Shown here: piece by piece, positions 41,450-50,484 of the stretch
Numbering within the stretch: the first letter of the stretch is position 1
How the letters are laid out: the number at the start of each line of letters is the position of its first letter
Source: Thermococcus sp. JdFR-02
Lineage (GTDB): Archaea > Methanobacteriota_B > Thermococci > Thermococcales > Thermococcaceae
Assembly: GCA_002009975.1 (NCBI GenBank)
Contig: MTLP01000012.1
Span: 124,001 to 188,000 of the forward strand
Length of the DNA: 64,000 bases
Direction of reading: 5' to 3'
Program-made: the position numbers and the translations under genes
Notes under the pieces: generated by a model
Told to the model about the DNA's origin: nothing
Databases searched by the model: none
The model's input: only the letters and a program-made list of their open reading frames with translations

Positions 41450-41451
41450 TT

Positions 41452-41727
41452 TCAATCCCCTTTCTTTGCTATTGCAACAAAAAAGAGTCCAAGGATCACG
41501 ACCTCTATCAACGTCACACCGACTTCAATGTAGTCTTTCTGAAGAGTTGGTAATAAGGCTGGGATATTTTCGAGAGCTTTTTTTACTATGAAGAAAGCAA
41601 AGGCTAACAAAAGAAACAGTACACTCTTTAAATGGCTCTTCTTATAGGCTATCCATGAGATAAAGCTTAGCATTACTGCAAATGTAATTACTATCAGGTC
41701 TAAAATCAAGTTGAGGTGTTCAATCAT
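41452..41727 (-). CDS. Three-helix membrane protein of an HTH-linked operon
   Basis: 91 residues with hydrophobic segments LILDLIVITFAVMLSFISWIA, VLFLLLAFAFFIVKKAL and VTLIEVVILGLFFVAIA. It resembles small archaeal membrane proteins found beside double winged-helix regulators. GGAGGGAGG precedes the ATG at 41727, which overlaps the regulator's 3' end by 8 bp. Function unknown. Confidence 0.8.
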   Translation of the reverse strand: MIEHLNLILDLIVITFAVMLSFISWIAYKKSHLKSVLFLLLAFAFFIVKKALENIPALLPTLQKDYIEVGVTLIEVVILGLFFVAIAKKGD

Positions 41728-42247
41728 TTTTCCTCCCTCCAATTTCGAGCAATAGGGCAATTAAATTATCAGACAGTTTGTCCCATAAAGATGGACGATA
41801 CTCGCTAATTACCCGAATTATAGTGTTAATATCATATTTTAAAGTATAAATGACATTTTTGCCATCTCTTTCACGTTCTACAATGTTGTTTTCATTGAGT
41901 ATTTTCATGTGGTAATTTATAGTGGCTTGAGTCAGATTCAGCTCTTTTGCTATCTCTGTTTGAGTTTTACTCCCAGTAGCAAGCAATAGTAGGATTTTTC
42001 TTTGAGTTTTATTTGAAATTACTCTTAACAGAGCTTCATATTCTCTTTCAAATTCTGCTGGAAAGATATGCCTCTTTCCTCCAACTTTCTTTGATTTTAT
42101 TAGTCCATTCTTTTCAAGAACGTTAAGGTGATACTGTAAGTTACCTATGCCAAGGTTTAGTTCCTCAGCTAACTTACGAAACGTTATTCCAGGGTTTTTT
42201 TGTATATACTCTAGTATCCTTTTGCGAGTTTCAGTCATATCCCTCAT
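41720..42247 (-). CDS. Transcriptional regulator with two winged-helix domains
   Basis: 175 residues. Two HTH units are visible: EYIQKNPGITFRKLAEELNL with LGIGNLQYHLNVLEKNGLIK, and LLLLATGSKTQTEIAKELNL with TQATINYHMKILNENNIVER. Both are ArsR-like (YHL/YHM recognition helix). It may act as a monomer-like binder of a direct repeat. The start may be the ATG at 42247, apparently with a leaderless mRNA, or an ATG three codons in. It leads an operon with a small membrane protein and a RAM protein. Confidence 0.88.
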   Translation of the reverse strand: MRDMTETRKRILEYIQKNPGITFRKLAEELNLGIGNLQYHLNVLEKNGLIKSKKVGGKRHIFPAEFEREYEALLRVISNKTQRKILLLLATGSKTQTEIAKELNLTQATINYHMKILNENNIVERERDGKNVIYTLKYDINTIIRVISEYRPSLWDKLSDNLIALLLEIGGRKND

Positions 42248-42368
42248 TCAAAAATCTAGATAATTAACTTAACATGGTTTTGGTACATTAGTCTATATGT
42301 GAGAAAAGGATATAAACTAAAGCTGAACACTCTGGAATGGCTCTCATTCTTATAAGAGAGGTGAGAAT

Positions 42369-43736
42369 GTGGACATTGATGCACTAATTAAGAAAGCTGA
42401 GGAACTTGCAAGGAAGCATGATGTTGAGTATTATGAAGTGAGGATTGTTAAAGTTAGTGCAACTTCTCTTGAAATGCAGAATTCTCGATTAGAAGAACTT
42501 TCATCAAACATAGAACTTGGTGTTGGTGTGAGAGTTTTTAATGGTGCATGGGGGTTTTCTTCTGCAAATGATATGAGGAGGGCAGAGCTAGCTATTGAAA
42601 CCGCTATGAAAATTGCAAAAGTTATGCGGGGGAATTCTAGGATTTACTTGGGAGATCCTGTGAAAGATAAGGTTTTTATTGAATGTAAAGAGGATTTTGA
42701 GGAAGTTGGAATAGATGAGAAGATAGATGTTGTTAAAGAAATTGATAACCTTTTAGCTGATAAAGGAATCTCAAACAGAAAGGTTTCATATGGAGACGGT
42801 AAAAAATGGCAATTTTATTTTAATTCTCTTGGAAGCGAGATAGAAACATTAATACCAAGGGTAAAGCTCATCTTCTCCGCAACTGCGAAGGCAAATGGAG
42901 ATATGCAGAGTTATTGGAAAATCTTTGGTGGAACGAGAGGATGGGAGGTTATTAAAAAGATAGATTTTGACTATTGGACAAACTTCGTTAAAAATAAAGC
43001 TAAGAATCTTTTGAAAGCTCAGCTTCCTCCCTCTGGAGAGTTTGAAATTATAATGGATCCAGAATTGACGGGTGTTTTTATTCATGAGGCATTGGGACAC
43101 GCAAGTGAGGGAGATGCAATAAAGAACGGTGAGAGTATATTAGAGGGAAAATTGGGGAAGAAAATTGGGGTTGAAGAGTTGACTGTTGTTGATGATCCCA
43201 CTTTAGAAGGGAAGTTCGGTTCTTATGTCTATGATGATGAGGGCATAAAAGCTAGAAGAGTTGAGATAATTAAAAATGGCGTTTTGAATGAATATTTGCT
43301 TGATAGAGAAACAGCTGCTTACTTAAATTTGGAACCAAACGGACATGGAAGGGCTCAAAACTATAATTATCAGCCTTTGGTAAGGATGAGCAACACTTAC
43401 ATTGAGCCTGGGGATTGGTCTTTTGAGGAAATGCTCAATGAAGTTAAGCACGGCTTGTATTTGATTGGGGATAAGGGGGGAGAGGTTGATATAGTCAATG
43501 GAACTTTTATGTTTGGTGCCAAAGAGGGATATTTAATTGAAAATGGTGAGATTAAAGGTCATATACGAGATGTAGCATTGTCCGGGAAGATTTTGGATAT
43601 TTTGAGGAACATAAGGGCAATTGGAAAAGATTTGAAAATAGATTTCCCCGGTTACTGTGGAAAGGGACAGTGGGTTCCTATTGACGATGGAGGTCCTCAT
43701 GTGTTAACGAAGGCTTTAGTTGGGGGTCTAGTTTAA
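42369..43736 (+). CDS. tldD: TldD-type metalloprotease subunit
   Basis: 455 residues. The N-terminal domain of the TldD/PmbA fold includes NSRLEELSSNIELGVGVRVF and GFSSAND. The zinc motif HEALGHASEGD (HExxxH) is near residue 240, followed by VVDDPTLEGKFGSYVYDDEG and GRAQNYNYQPLVRMSNTYIE. With TldE it forms a heterodimeric protease that degrades unfolded peptides or trims modified peptides. The start is a GTG at 42369 with GAGGTGAG 3 nt upstream. The partner pmbA is 770 bp downstream, separated by an antisense gene. Confidence 0.93.
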   Translation: MDIDALIKKAEELARKHDVEYYEVRIVKVSATSLEMQNSRLEELSSNIELGVGVRVFNGAWGFSSANDMRRAELAIETAMKIAKVMRGNSRIYLGDPVKDKVFIECKEDFEEVGIDEKIDVVKEIDNLLADKGISNRKVSYGDGKKWQFYFNSLGSEIETLIPRVKLIFSATAKANGDMQSYWKIFGGTRGWEVIKKIDFDYWTNFVKNKAKNLLKAQLPPSGEFEIIMDPELTGVFIHEALGHASEGDAIKNGESILEGKLGKKIGVEELTVVDDPTLEGKFGSYVYDDEGIKARRVEIIKNGVLNEYLLDRETAAYLNLEPNGHGRAQNYNYQPLVRMSNTYIEPGDWSFEEMLNEVKHGLYLIGDKGGEVDIVNGTFMFGAKEGYLIENGEIKGHIRDVALSGKILDILRNIRAIGKDLKIDFPGYCGKGQWVPIDDGGPHVLTKALVGGLV

Positions 43737-44359
43737 TCTTTTGAAGAAGCATTCCAAATTTTAACCTCAAGTACTTCCCAGCTTTTCCACCCTTCTTCTC
43801 CAAAAGCAACTAGGTATATGTAATATGTTCTTCCTTTTTCGGCATTTTTTGCACTTATTCTAATTTTAAATGTCGCATTCTTTTGAGGGAAAATTTCTAC
43901 TTCACTGGGAATAATCTCGATTTCAAGTTCCTTTGTTTCTTCGAGTTTTCTCTGAATTGCACGCCATGCATTTCCAAGATTTGGTTCGCCGATGAATGCT
44001 TTGAGTTTAACCTTCCCGCTGTAATAGCATTTTGTTTCATTAACCACCTCAAATCCTTTCATCCCTTTTACTGTATATTCTTTTGCAAATATCACGCCCT
44101 TTACTGTCACGGTTTTATTTGGTGGTATTATCACTCCTTTAGTCATTAGCTCAATGTTGTGGATGTTAAATTCTCCATAGCTGGGATGAACACAGTTAGA
44201 GATGGTTTTACTGAGATTGGTTTCCATATTGCTCATAGTATGAGTTTCAGATGCTGTGAAGGTCTCATTAACTGGTGCATTTTGGTGAGTTTCCAATAAG
44301 AAAGTGCTAAGCAATAAAGCGGAGAGTACTAAAATTGTAGCAATAATGGAACTCTTCAT
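43733..44359 (-). CDS. Exported protein of unknown function between tldD and pmbA
   Basis: 208 residues. An N-terminal helix (SSIIATILVLSALLLSTFLL) acts as a signal or anchor, followed by a Thr/Ser/Asn-rich linker and two beta-rich parts (GEFNIHNIELMTKGVIIPPN; EIIPSEVEIFPQKNATFKIR), which look like Ig-like/CARDB folds. Several N-x-T/S sites could be glycosylated. The ATG at 44359 has only a weak ribosome site. The 3' end overlaps tldD by 4 bp on the other strand. No family recognised. Confidence 0.78.
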   Translation of the reverse strand: MKSSIIATILVLSALLLSTFLLETHQNAPVNETFTASETHTMSNMETNLSKTISNCVHPSYGEFNIHNIELMTKGVIIPPNKTVTVKGVIFAKEYTVKGMKGFEVVNETKCYYSGKVKLKAFIGEPNLGNAWRAIQRKLEETKELEIEIIPSEVEIFPQKNATFKIRISAKNAEKGRTYYIYLVAFGEEGWKSWEVLEVKIWNASSKD

Positions 44360-44502
44360 GATATTTCCCAATAATAATATGAATTTTTGAAATATTTAAA
44401 AATTCTGTTAGTTTCAGGTGATTTAAACATCAATTTTCTTACTTTCTATACTTTTACCAAAAGCATTTAAGTCACACGTATAAATCCCTATGCGGTGGAA
44501 AA

Positions 44503-45810
44503 ATGATAGATGAGCTAATCAAAATCCTCAACCATAAAGATGTTGAGTGGGAGATTTACTGGGAAGTTGGTAGGGGAAGTAGCTTTAAAGTTGAGAAAGG
44601 TGAGCTTGTAAGAGCGCAAAGGAAGTTTCATTCTGGAATAGGACTTAGAATTGGATATAGAGGTAAGCTCGGCTTCTCATACATAACTGGAATTAATCAT
44701 GATAGAAATACCTTAGAGAAGTTCGTTGATAAAACTATAAAGCTGGCAAAGGTTAGTGAAGTTAAATTTTATGGTTTCGCTTCAAAAACTAAGGAAAATA
44801 AGATAAAAGGTCTTTATGATAAGAGAATAGAGGATTTAAGTTTTGAGGACGCTTTAGATAAAGCTAACTTAATGCTTGCAAAGGAGAGGGAGCTTAAGGA
44901 GAACTTGGGGAAGGATTATACCCTATCAGGAGCCCTAGCTTTTGGAGTTTCTACGGATGGTATACTAAACTCGAATGACGTTGAAAAGAAAGAAAAAACG
45001 ACGGGAATAAGCTTAAACATCTACATAGTTAAAAGACATGAGGATAAGAGCGGGAGCGGAAGTTATTACAAAGGATTTAGAAGAATGCCCGATTTAGAAG
45101 AAGAACTATCTATAGGACTTGATAAAGCATTGAAAGAAGTTGAGTTGAGCTTTAAGGCTAAAAAGCTCGTAGGATACGAGGGTGAAATAATTTTTGAGCC
45201 TCATTCCTTTGCTTCAATTGTTGGGATTTTAATGCACAATTTATACGCTGACAATGTCTATCATGGACGTTCAAGGTTTAGTAGCTTTGGTGTTGAAGTT
45301 GCAAGTGGTGCATTCACTTTAATTGACGATGGAACCTTAGAGAATAAGCTTGGTAGCTATTCCTTTGATGGGGAAGGGAACCCCTCTCAAAGAACTATTT
45401 TAATTGAAGAGGGTATGCTAAAGAACTTCCTCTTCGATGAGCAGTATGCCAAGCTTATGAATACCAAAAGCACTGGAAATGCAGTTAGGGATTTTAGAAC
45501 AACTCCTCACATAGGGCACAGCAATATTATAGTTACCGGAAGAAAAGAGAATTTAGAAGAATTGGATAATGCAGTAGTTGTTAGGAAGGTTTTTGGAGAA
45601 CATACTGCAAATCCAATAAGCGGGGATTTTTCTTTAACGATAGAGCTTGGATATGTTATAAAAAACGGCGAGGTTAAGCCCTTTAAGGATAATATGCTTA
45701 CAGGAAACATATTTTCTCTGATAAATTCTATCAAAGCAGTTGGTAAAAGAGAGGAGGAAATTGGTGGATTTATCTCACCTAGAGTTATGGCATTGGGAAA
45801 AATCGTATAG
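44503..45810 (+). CDS. pmbA: TldE/PmbA-type protein
   Basis: 435 residues. It shares the TldD fold (SFKVEKGELVRAQRKFHSGI; GLRIGYRGKLGFSYITGINH) but the HExxxH zinc motif is absent; the equivalent place reads EPHSFASIVGILMHNLYADN. C-terminal family blocks are NKLGSYSFDGEGNPSQRTIL, RDFRTTPHIGHSNI and DFSLTIELGYVIKNGE. It is the non-metal partner of TldD. GGTGG precedes the ATG by 4 nt. Confidence 0.92.
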   Translation: MIDELIKILNHKDVEWEIYWEVGRGSSFKVEKGELVRAQRKFHSGIGLRIGYRGKLGFSYITGINHDRNTLEKFVDKTIKLAKVSEVKFYGFASKTKENKIKGLYDKRIEDLSFEDALDKANLMLAKERELKENLGKDYTLSGALAFGVSTDGILNSNDVEKKEKTTGISLNIYIVKRHEDKSGSGSYYKGFRRMPDLEEELSIGLDKALKEVELSFKAKKLVGYEGEIIFEPHSFASIVGILMHNLYADNVYHGRSRFSSFGVEVASGAFTLIDDGTLENKLGSYSFDGEGNPSQRTILIEEGMLKNFLFDEQYAKLMNTKSTGNAVRDFRTTPHIGHSNIIVTGRKENLEELDNAVVVRKVFGEHTANPISGDFSLTIELGYVIKNGEVKPFKDNMLTGNIFSLINSIKAVGKREEEIGGFISPRVMALGKIV

Positions 45811-45865
45811 CAGTAACCTTTCTTATGAGGAGTAGACTGGTTTTTAGATATTTGAGTTAAGAAAA

Positions 45866-45879
45866 ACTATTTATATTAC
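45866..45879 (+). promoter_or_regulatory. TATA box of the DUF257 gene
   Basis: ACTATTTATATTAC lies about 37 bp before the ATG at 45909, with the GGTGG ribosome site just after the expected transcript start. Confidence 0.5.
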
Positions 45880-45908
45880 AAAGCAAAAAATTATTTCTGG
45901 TGGTAAGC

Positions 45909-46574
45909 ATGGTTAGTAATAATTTAGAGTTGATTTTATCACATCTTTTTCCCGGAGAGACCGTTTTAGTCGAGTATGACTCACTATCATCACCAGAAGT
46001 TTTGCTGTATCTAATATCCAAATACTGCGAGAAGAATAAAATTGGAATTCTGATTGATGATATTGGTGATACCTTGGTTGAGTTCATAACTCGACTAGAG
46101 CTTATGCAATTTCCAATCGATAGATTGGCAAAAACCCCTGTTATAAAAATAGGTGGAAAGAGGGAGATTGGTAGTATAATAGGCACACTGAACACCGACA
46201 AATATTTGCTGGATTTTAAATACTATGGAACAATCTATGAGGAATGGATTTCTTCTAAAGGTTTTGTTTTTAATCCAGTTTTGGGCTTTCATAAGCTTCT
46301 GTTGGTAAGTGAATATGGTGAAGCGGTTAGATTAGCAAGAAACGTTTCTACATTTGTTGGAAAGAAGAGCAGAACGGCCTTCTACTTTATGAACACTTCT
46401 CTGTTAAATCGGCACCTTTTGGAGGTTCTTTATTTGCTTGAAGAAACAGCAACCACCGTCATTAATTGGAGCAGAAAGGGAAGCTCATATCATTTAAAAA
46501 TATTGAAGTCTGCAAATGAGGACATTATTGAGAAGACAATAACGTTAAACTGGAGTGAGATTAAGAAATACTAA
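45909..46574 (+). CDS. DUF257 family protein (Thermococcales KaiC-like paralog)
   Basis: 221 residues. LSHLFPGETVLVEYDSLSSP is the DUF257 opening, a RecA/KaiC-like first strand without a Walker A motif. NKIGILIDDIGDTLVEFITR fills the next strand and helix, and SEYGEAVRLARNVSTFVGKK with TAFYFMNTSLLNRHLLEVLY follows. DUF257 proteins occur in many copies in Pyrococcus and Thermococcus and have no known role. GGTGG is 5 nt before the ATG. It is transcribed alone. Confidence 0.85.
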   Translation: MVSNNLELILSHLFPGETVLVEYDSLSSPEVLLYLISKYCEKNKIGILIDDIGDTLVEFITRLELMQFPIDRLAKTPVIKIGGKREIGSIIGTLNTDKYLLDFKYYGTIYEEWISSKGFVFNPVLGFHKLLLVSEYGEAVRLARNVSTFVGKKSRTAFYFMNTSLLNRHLLEVLYLLEETATTVINWSRKGSSYHLKILKSANEDIIEKTITLNWSEIKKY

Positions 46575-46575
46575 A

Positions 46576-46587
46576 CATTTAAATATT
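46576..46587 (+). promoter_or_regulatory. TATA box of the GH13 gene
   Basis: CATTTAAATATT is about 35 bp before the ATG at 46616; the GGTGAT site follows the expected start. No repeat resembling a maltodextrin-regulator site was recognised beside it. Confidence 0.5.
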
Positions 46588-46615
46588 CTTAATTCTTATC
46601 ACTTTTGGTGATACA

Positions 46616-48721
46616 ATGCGTGGAATAGGAGTTTTAATAATTGCTTTGCTGATTCTTCCTAATGCTTTTGCTTATCAGATTCCTGAAAAGAACGTAATTT
46701 ACCAAATAATGGTGGACAGATTTTATGATGGCAATCAAAGTAACAATGGACCTTTTTATGATCCTACTCATACTAAATATCGCCTCTATTGGGGAGGTGA
46801 TTTAGAGGGGATAATCCAAAAGCTTAACTATTTACAGGAGCTTGGTGTTTCAATGATCTGGCTTTCTCCAGTAAATGATAATGTGAACAAAATAATCTAT
46901 GGTTCAGCGCCTTATCATGGATACTGGACGAGAGATTACAAAAGAATTGAAGAGCATTTTGGGGATTGGAGAACTTTTAGACGTTTGGTTGAAGAAGCGG
47001 AAGAAAGAGGCATATGTATCATCGTTGATTTTGTTCCAAATCATTCAAATCCAGCAACAGATGGTGAATTAGCTTCTCTTTATAACAATGGTACTTTCAT
47101 AACAAATTATTACTACGATAAGCAAAATGCAACACGAAATCAGTACACGGGGAGTTTGGAGAACATTTATCATCACAATGGAAACATAAAGAATTGGTTT
47201 GGCTTTGAGTTAAAATATGCAAACCTTTTTGGATTGGCTGATTTTAACCACTTAAACCCTTGGGTTGATGAATATCTGAAAGAAAGCCTTGATTTATTTA
47301 TTCAAAGCGGAGTTTGCGGCTTTAGAATTGATGCAGTGAAGCACATGGATTTAGGCTGGCTCACTCAGTTCTACGCTTTTGCTTATCAAAAAGAACCCCT
47401 ATTCATTTATGGGGAGTATTACAAACTCGACACATCAAAAAGTGATGACATGTTTTATTTCTACCAATACTCAAACATTTCACCTCTATTAAGCATTCCA
47501 ATAAGGAATGATATAGTTAGGACTTTTGCTTATGGGGGAAGCTTAAAAGATCTGTCGAGAAAGATAGAAAATTATTACTCACACCTCGTTTATCCAAACA
47601 AGGCTGTGAATTTCTTAGATAATCACGACTTGCCAAGATATTTAAGCGAAAGCAAAAACAAAGACAGATATCACATGGCTTTAAGCTTAGTCATGACTTT
47701 GCCAGGAATTCCAGTGATTTATTATGGAGATGAGAGCTATTTGGTGAGCAAAGACGGTAAAGGGGATCCCTACAACAGACCTATGATGCACTTTAATTCT
47801 TCAACCGAGGCTTTTAGAATAATTAAAACTTTAGCAAAGCTCAGAAAAGAGAACAACGCTCTAGCTTATGGTGATTTAAGAACGCTTTATGCCAATTATA
47901 ACACTTGGGTCTTTGAGAGAACCTTTGGAAGCGAGAAGATTTTAGTGGTTGTAAATAAGGTTGATGACAAAAACCTTGAGATTCCTTTAAACTGGAGCAA
48001 TGGTATTTATAGAGACATTCTCTATGGTATTGAGATGAACGTTAAAGATGGAAAAGCCAAAATTTTTGTTCCAAAGGACAAAATACTTGTTTTCAGTTTT
48101 AAAGATGAAGAGGAGAAACCTTTGATAGGTTCGGTAACTCCTTATTTAGGACAACCGGGACAGAAAATAGTTCTTGGTGGCGTTGCATTTGGAAAAAATG
48201 GAAAAGTGATCGTTGAGAGTGAATACGAGAAGAAAAAAGCCAAGATTATAGAATGGAACGATGAAATGATAGTCTTTGAAATGCCGCAAATTAGAACTCA
48301 AAAAGCTTGGGTGAAGGTTTATATTGACAATGGAAAGGAGAGCAACGAAGTTAAGGTTAGATATTTGAGTGGCGAACAGATTACTTCTTTAATTGTTTTA
48401 AATGCGAGCAACTTAACGGGACAGCTTTGGATTAAGGGAGATATTCCAGAGCTTGCGGAACCAATACCTCTTTTAAAATCAAAAAACTATTACTTCCAAG
48501 TTGTAAGCTTACCTAAAGATGCAGTTTTTGAAATTCAGCTTTACAAGGGGTTGCCTTGGGAAAAGCTCGAGCCTCTAAACGTTACACTATATGGAAAGAG
48601 TAATAGTACAGTGATTTTGAGCGAAGAACCTATTACAAGGGAAACAAATGTGAAAGCTATTTGTGGGGTTGGCATGGTTTTGGTTATCTCTTTAATGATT
48701 TTGCTATTTCGGAGGGACTAA
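46616..48721 (+). CDS. Exported, membrane-anchored GH13 enzyme (CGTase / amylase-like)
   Basis: 701 residues. Signal peptide (GIGVLIIALLILPNAFA), then a GH13 barrel: VIYQIMVDRFYDGN, IIVDFVPNHS, GFRIDAVKHMD with the nucleophile Asp, FIYGEYYKLD with the acid Glu and AVNFLDNHDLPRYL with the third Asp. A domain C follows, then an IPT/TIG domain (SVTPYLGQPGQKIVLGGVAF, residues about 500-585) as in cyclodextrin glucanotransferases, a beta-rich part and a C-terminal helix (VGMVLVISLMILLFRRD). No CBM20-like starch-binding signature was recognised. It acts on starch outside the cell. CGTase versus amylase specificity is undecided. Confidence 0.9.
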   Translation: MRGIGVLIIALLILPNAFAYQIPEKNVIYQIMVDRFYDGNQSNNGPFYDPTHTKYRLYWGGDLEGIIQKLNYLQELGVSMIWLSPVNDNVNKIIYGSAPYHGYWTRDYKRIEEHFGDWRTFRRLVEEAEERGICIIVDFVPNHSNPATDGELASLYNNGTFITNYYYDKQNATRNQYTGSLENIYHHNGNIKNWFGFELKYANLFGLADFNHLNPWVDEYLKESLDLFIQSGVCGFRIDAVKHMDLGWLTQFYAFAYQKEPLFIYGEYYKLDTSKSDDMFYFYQYSNISPLLSIPIRNDIVRTFAYGGSLKDLSRKIENYYSHLVYPNKAVNFLDNHDLPRYLSESKNKDRYHMALSLVMTLPGIPVIYYGDESYLVSKDGKGDPYNRPMMHFNSSTEAFRIIKTLAKLRKENNALAYGDLRTLYANYNTWVFERTFGSEKILVVVNKVDDKNLEIPLNWSNGIYRDILYGIEMNVKDGKAKIFVPKDKILVFSFKDEEEKPLIGSVTPYLGQPGQKIVLGGVAFGKNGKVIVESEYEKKKAKIIEWNDEMIVFEMPQIRTQKAWVKVYIDNGKESNEVKVRYLSGEQITSLIVLNASNLTGQLWIKGDIPELAEPIPLLKSKNYYFQVVSLPKDAVFEIQLYKGLPWEKLEPLNVTLYGKSNSTVILSEEPITRETNVKAICGVGMVLVISLMILLFRRD

Positions 48722-48723
48722 TC

Positions 48724-48733
48724 CTCTTTTTTA
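48724..48733 (+). terminator. Oligo-T stretch after the GH13 gene
   Basis: CCTCTTTTTTATA directly follows the stop codon; six T residues in a row suit archaeal intrinsic termination. Evidence is sequence only. Confidence 0.4.
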
Positions 48734-48864
48734 TAACTTGTCAAAACTAAGGTGATAATATTCTTTTGCTTTTTTCAATACTCTTGATAATTAAAGTTCA
48801 GGTATTTAAAGACGACACAACCTTTTTTAGTTATCAAAAAAGAAATCTTTTAGGTGTGATAACA

Positions 48865-49629
48865 ATGAAAAAACATGAATGGGAAGAATTTTTCGACAGA
48901 GAGGCAGGGCACTACTTGAAAGAGCCGTTTACTAAATACACAAAAGAGGAAGTGGAGTTTTTATTAAATGAGTTTCAGCTGCCAGAAGGAGCCAAAATAT
49001 TGGATGTTGGCTGTGGTGTCGGAAGGCATTCGATAGAACTCGCAAAAAGAGGATACAGAGTAACAGGGATAGACCTTTCCCAGGGAATGCTTGAAGAAGC
49101 AAGAAAACGAGCTCAAAGGGAAGGTGTTGAAGTGGAGTTCATAAAAGCAGATGCTACAAAGTTTAAGCGTGAGGAGGAATTTGACGCTGCCATATGCCTC
49201 TGTGAAGGTGCTTTTTCGTTAATCGGTTCAAGTGACGACCCAATAGAGCACGACTTAGCGATACTCAAGAACATTTATAAATCCTTAAAGCCCGGTGGGA
49301 AATTTATTTTGACTGCCCTAAGTGCCCTTTCAAGAATTAAAGGAGCATCAAACGAGGACATAGCTAAAGGAACTTTCGATCCAAACACCATGACGTTCTT
49401 TGAAGAAATTGAGGCACCGGATGGCACAAAAATCCCGATTAAAGAACGCGTCTACGTCCCTACAGAGCTTTACTTAATGTTCAAAATGGTTGGGTTTGAA
49501 GTAAAAGCCATCTGGGGAGGTACTGCTGGTAGATGGGGAAAGAGGAAGATAGATTTCGATGATATCGAAATAATGGTAATAGCTGAGAAGCCTAAAAGGA
49601 GGAATTTAAGTGAAGGATGTTCATATTAG
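48865..49629 (+). CDS. Class I SAM-dependent methyltransferase
   Basis: 254 residues. KILDVGCGVGRHSIELAKRG is motif I and VTGIDLSQGMLEEARKRA motif II, with EFIKADATKF and FDAAICLCEGAFSLIG after it; the C-terminal part includes a lid (FEEIEAPDGTKIPIKERVYV). The substrate is unknown. The ATG at 48865 has GGTGTGAT 4 nt upstream; a frame open 33 codons further out is not supported. It overlaps the following acetyltransferase gene by 20 bp, so both are made together. Confidence 0.88.
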   Translation: MKKHEWEEFFDREAGHYLKEPFTKYTKEEVEFLLNEFQLPEGAKILDVGCGVGRHSIELAKRGYRVTGIDLSQGMLEEARKRAQREGVEVEFIKADATKFKREEEFDAAICLCEGAFSLIGSSDDPIEHDLAILKNIYKSLKPGGKFILTALSALSRIKGASNEDIAKGTFDPNTMTFFEEIEAPDGTKIPIKERVYVPTELYLMFKMVGFEVKAIWGGTAGRWGKRKIDFDDIEIMVIAEKPKRRNLSEGCSY

Positions 49630-50062
49630 AAAAGCCCAAGAATCAGATTTGCACGAAATTAAAAATCTTATGTTAGAGCTCATCGAAAGCCTTGAAAGTG
49701 AAGAGGGAATAGACGAAAATGCCATACTTAAGAACTGCAGAAAAATCCTAAAGGCTCCAAATGCACATTTGCTGGTTGCGGAGTTAGATGGAGAGATAGT
49801 AGGAGTGTTGCATTTAAACGTTCGTAGAACGCTTCTCCATTCCGCACCTTCTGGGTTGATTGATGAGCTCGTTGTATCCGAGAGACACAGAGGAAAGGGA
49901 ATAGGAAGAAAACTGATAGAGGCTGCTGTGGAATTATGTAAGGGATTAAAATGCGCTGAAATTGAAGTGAGCACTGAGATTAGTAACCTCAAAGCTAGGG
50001 AGTTTTATAAAAGCATGGGCTTTGAAGAGATTGGAGTCCTTCTTGAGATGGATTTAGATTAA
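49610..50062 (+). CDS. GNAT-family N-acetyltransferase
   Basis: 150 residues. VHIRKAQESDLHEIKNLMLE opens the fold, IVGVLHLNVRRT is the central strand, DELVVSERHRGKGIGRKLIE carries the acetyl-CoA pyrophosphate loop (RGKGIG), and NLKAREFYKSMGFEEIG ends it. A GTG start at 49610 is supported by GGAGG 7 nt upstream. It shares a transcript with the preceding methyltransferase; the target is unknown. Confidence 0.9.
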   Translation: MKDVHIRKAQESDLHEIKNLMLELIESLESEEGIDENAILKNCRKILKAPNAHLLVAELDGEIVGVLHLNVRRTLLHSAPSGLIDELVVSERHRGKGIGRKLIEAAVELCKGLKCAEIEVSTEISNLKAREFYKSMGFEEIGVLLEMDLD

Positions 50063-50248
50063 TCATCCTTCCCAAATGCTTTTCCATTCGAATTCATCTT
50101 TCTCTTCTTTTTCTTCAGTTTCTAATATTATCTCTGGTTCTTTTTCTCTTTCTTTCCACATGGTAGCGGCTAACCAAAGAAGGGCAAATGGACCAGTAAG
50201 GATCAGAAGGAAAATAAAGAACAATGCTTTTTTCGTTTTTTCGTTCAT
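50063..50248 (-). CDS. Small single-span membrane protein with acidic tail
   Basis: 61 residues: NEKTKKALFFIFLLILTGPF and ALLWLAATMW form one long hydrophobic stretch, then REKEPEIILETEEKEEKDEF. It touches the convergent acetyltransferase stop with no gap. There is no ribosome site, and an A/T-rich element upstream would fit a leaderless transcript. The layout is gene-like, but it could be a chance frame. Confidence 0.55.
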   Translation of the reverse strand: MNEKTKKALFFIFLLILTGPFALLWLAATMWKEREKEPEIILETEEKEEKDEFEWKSIWEG

Positions 50249-50484
50249 ATTTTAAATTTAGACTTTTAGATATATGAAATTAATCCTTCACTTTTCTTGT
50301 GTTATGAAAACATCGAAAATTTTTCACATTTATTCAAATGTATTTTGTCATAATACAGCTTTAAAGTTTAAACATTAAAATCAAGATTTAAAAAACTTTA
50401 TTAACCAGAAATGTGTAACATGTGAGTGCAAAACCTGTCCCGCTTTTCTTTTCTGCGAGATGGTTTTGCTTTGGTGGTGATAGC

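Noticed and set aside
50249-50484. Possible leader peptide or riboswitch before the membrane protein at 50485
   Set aside because: Only a TATA-like stretch and an A/T-rich leader are visible; an in-frame upstream extension has no ribosome site and no convincing fold.
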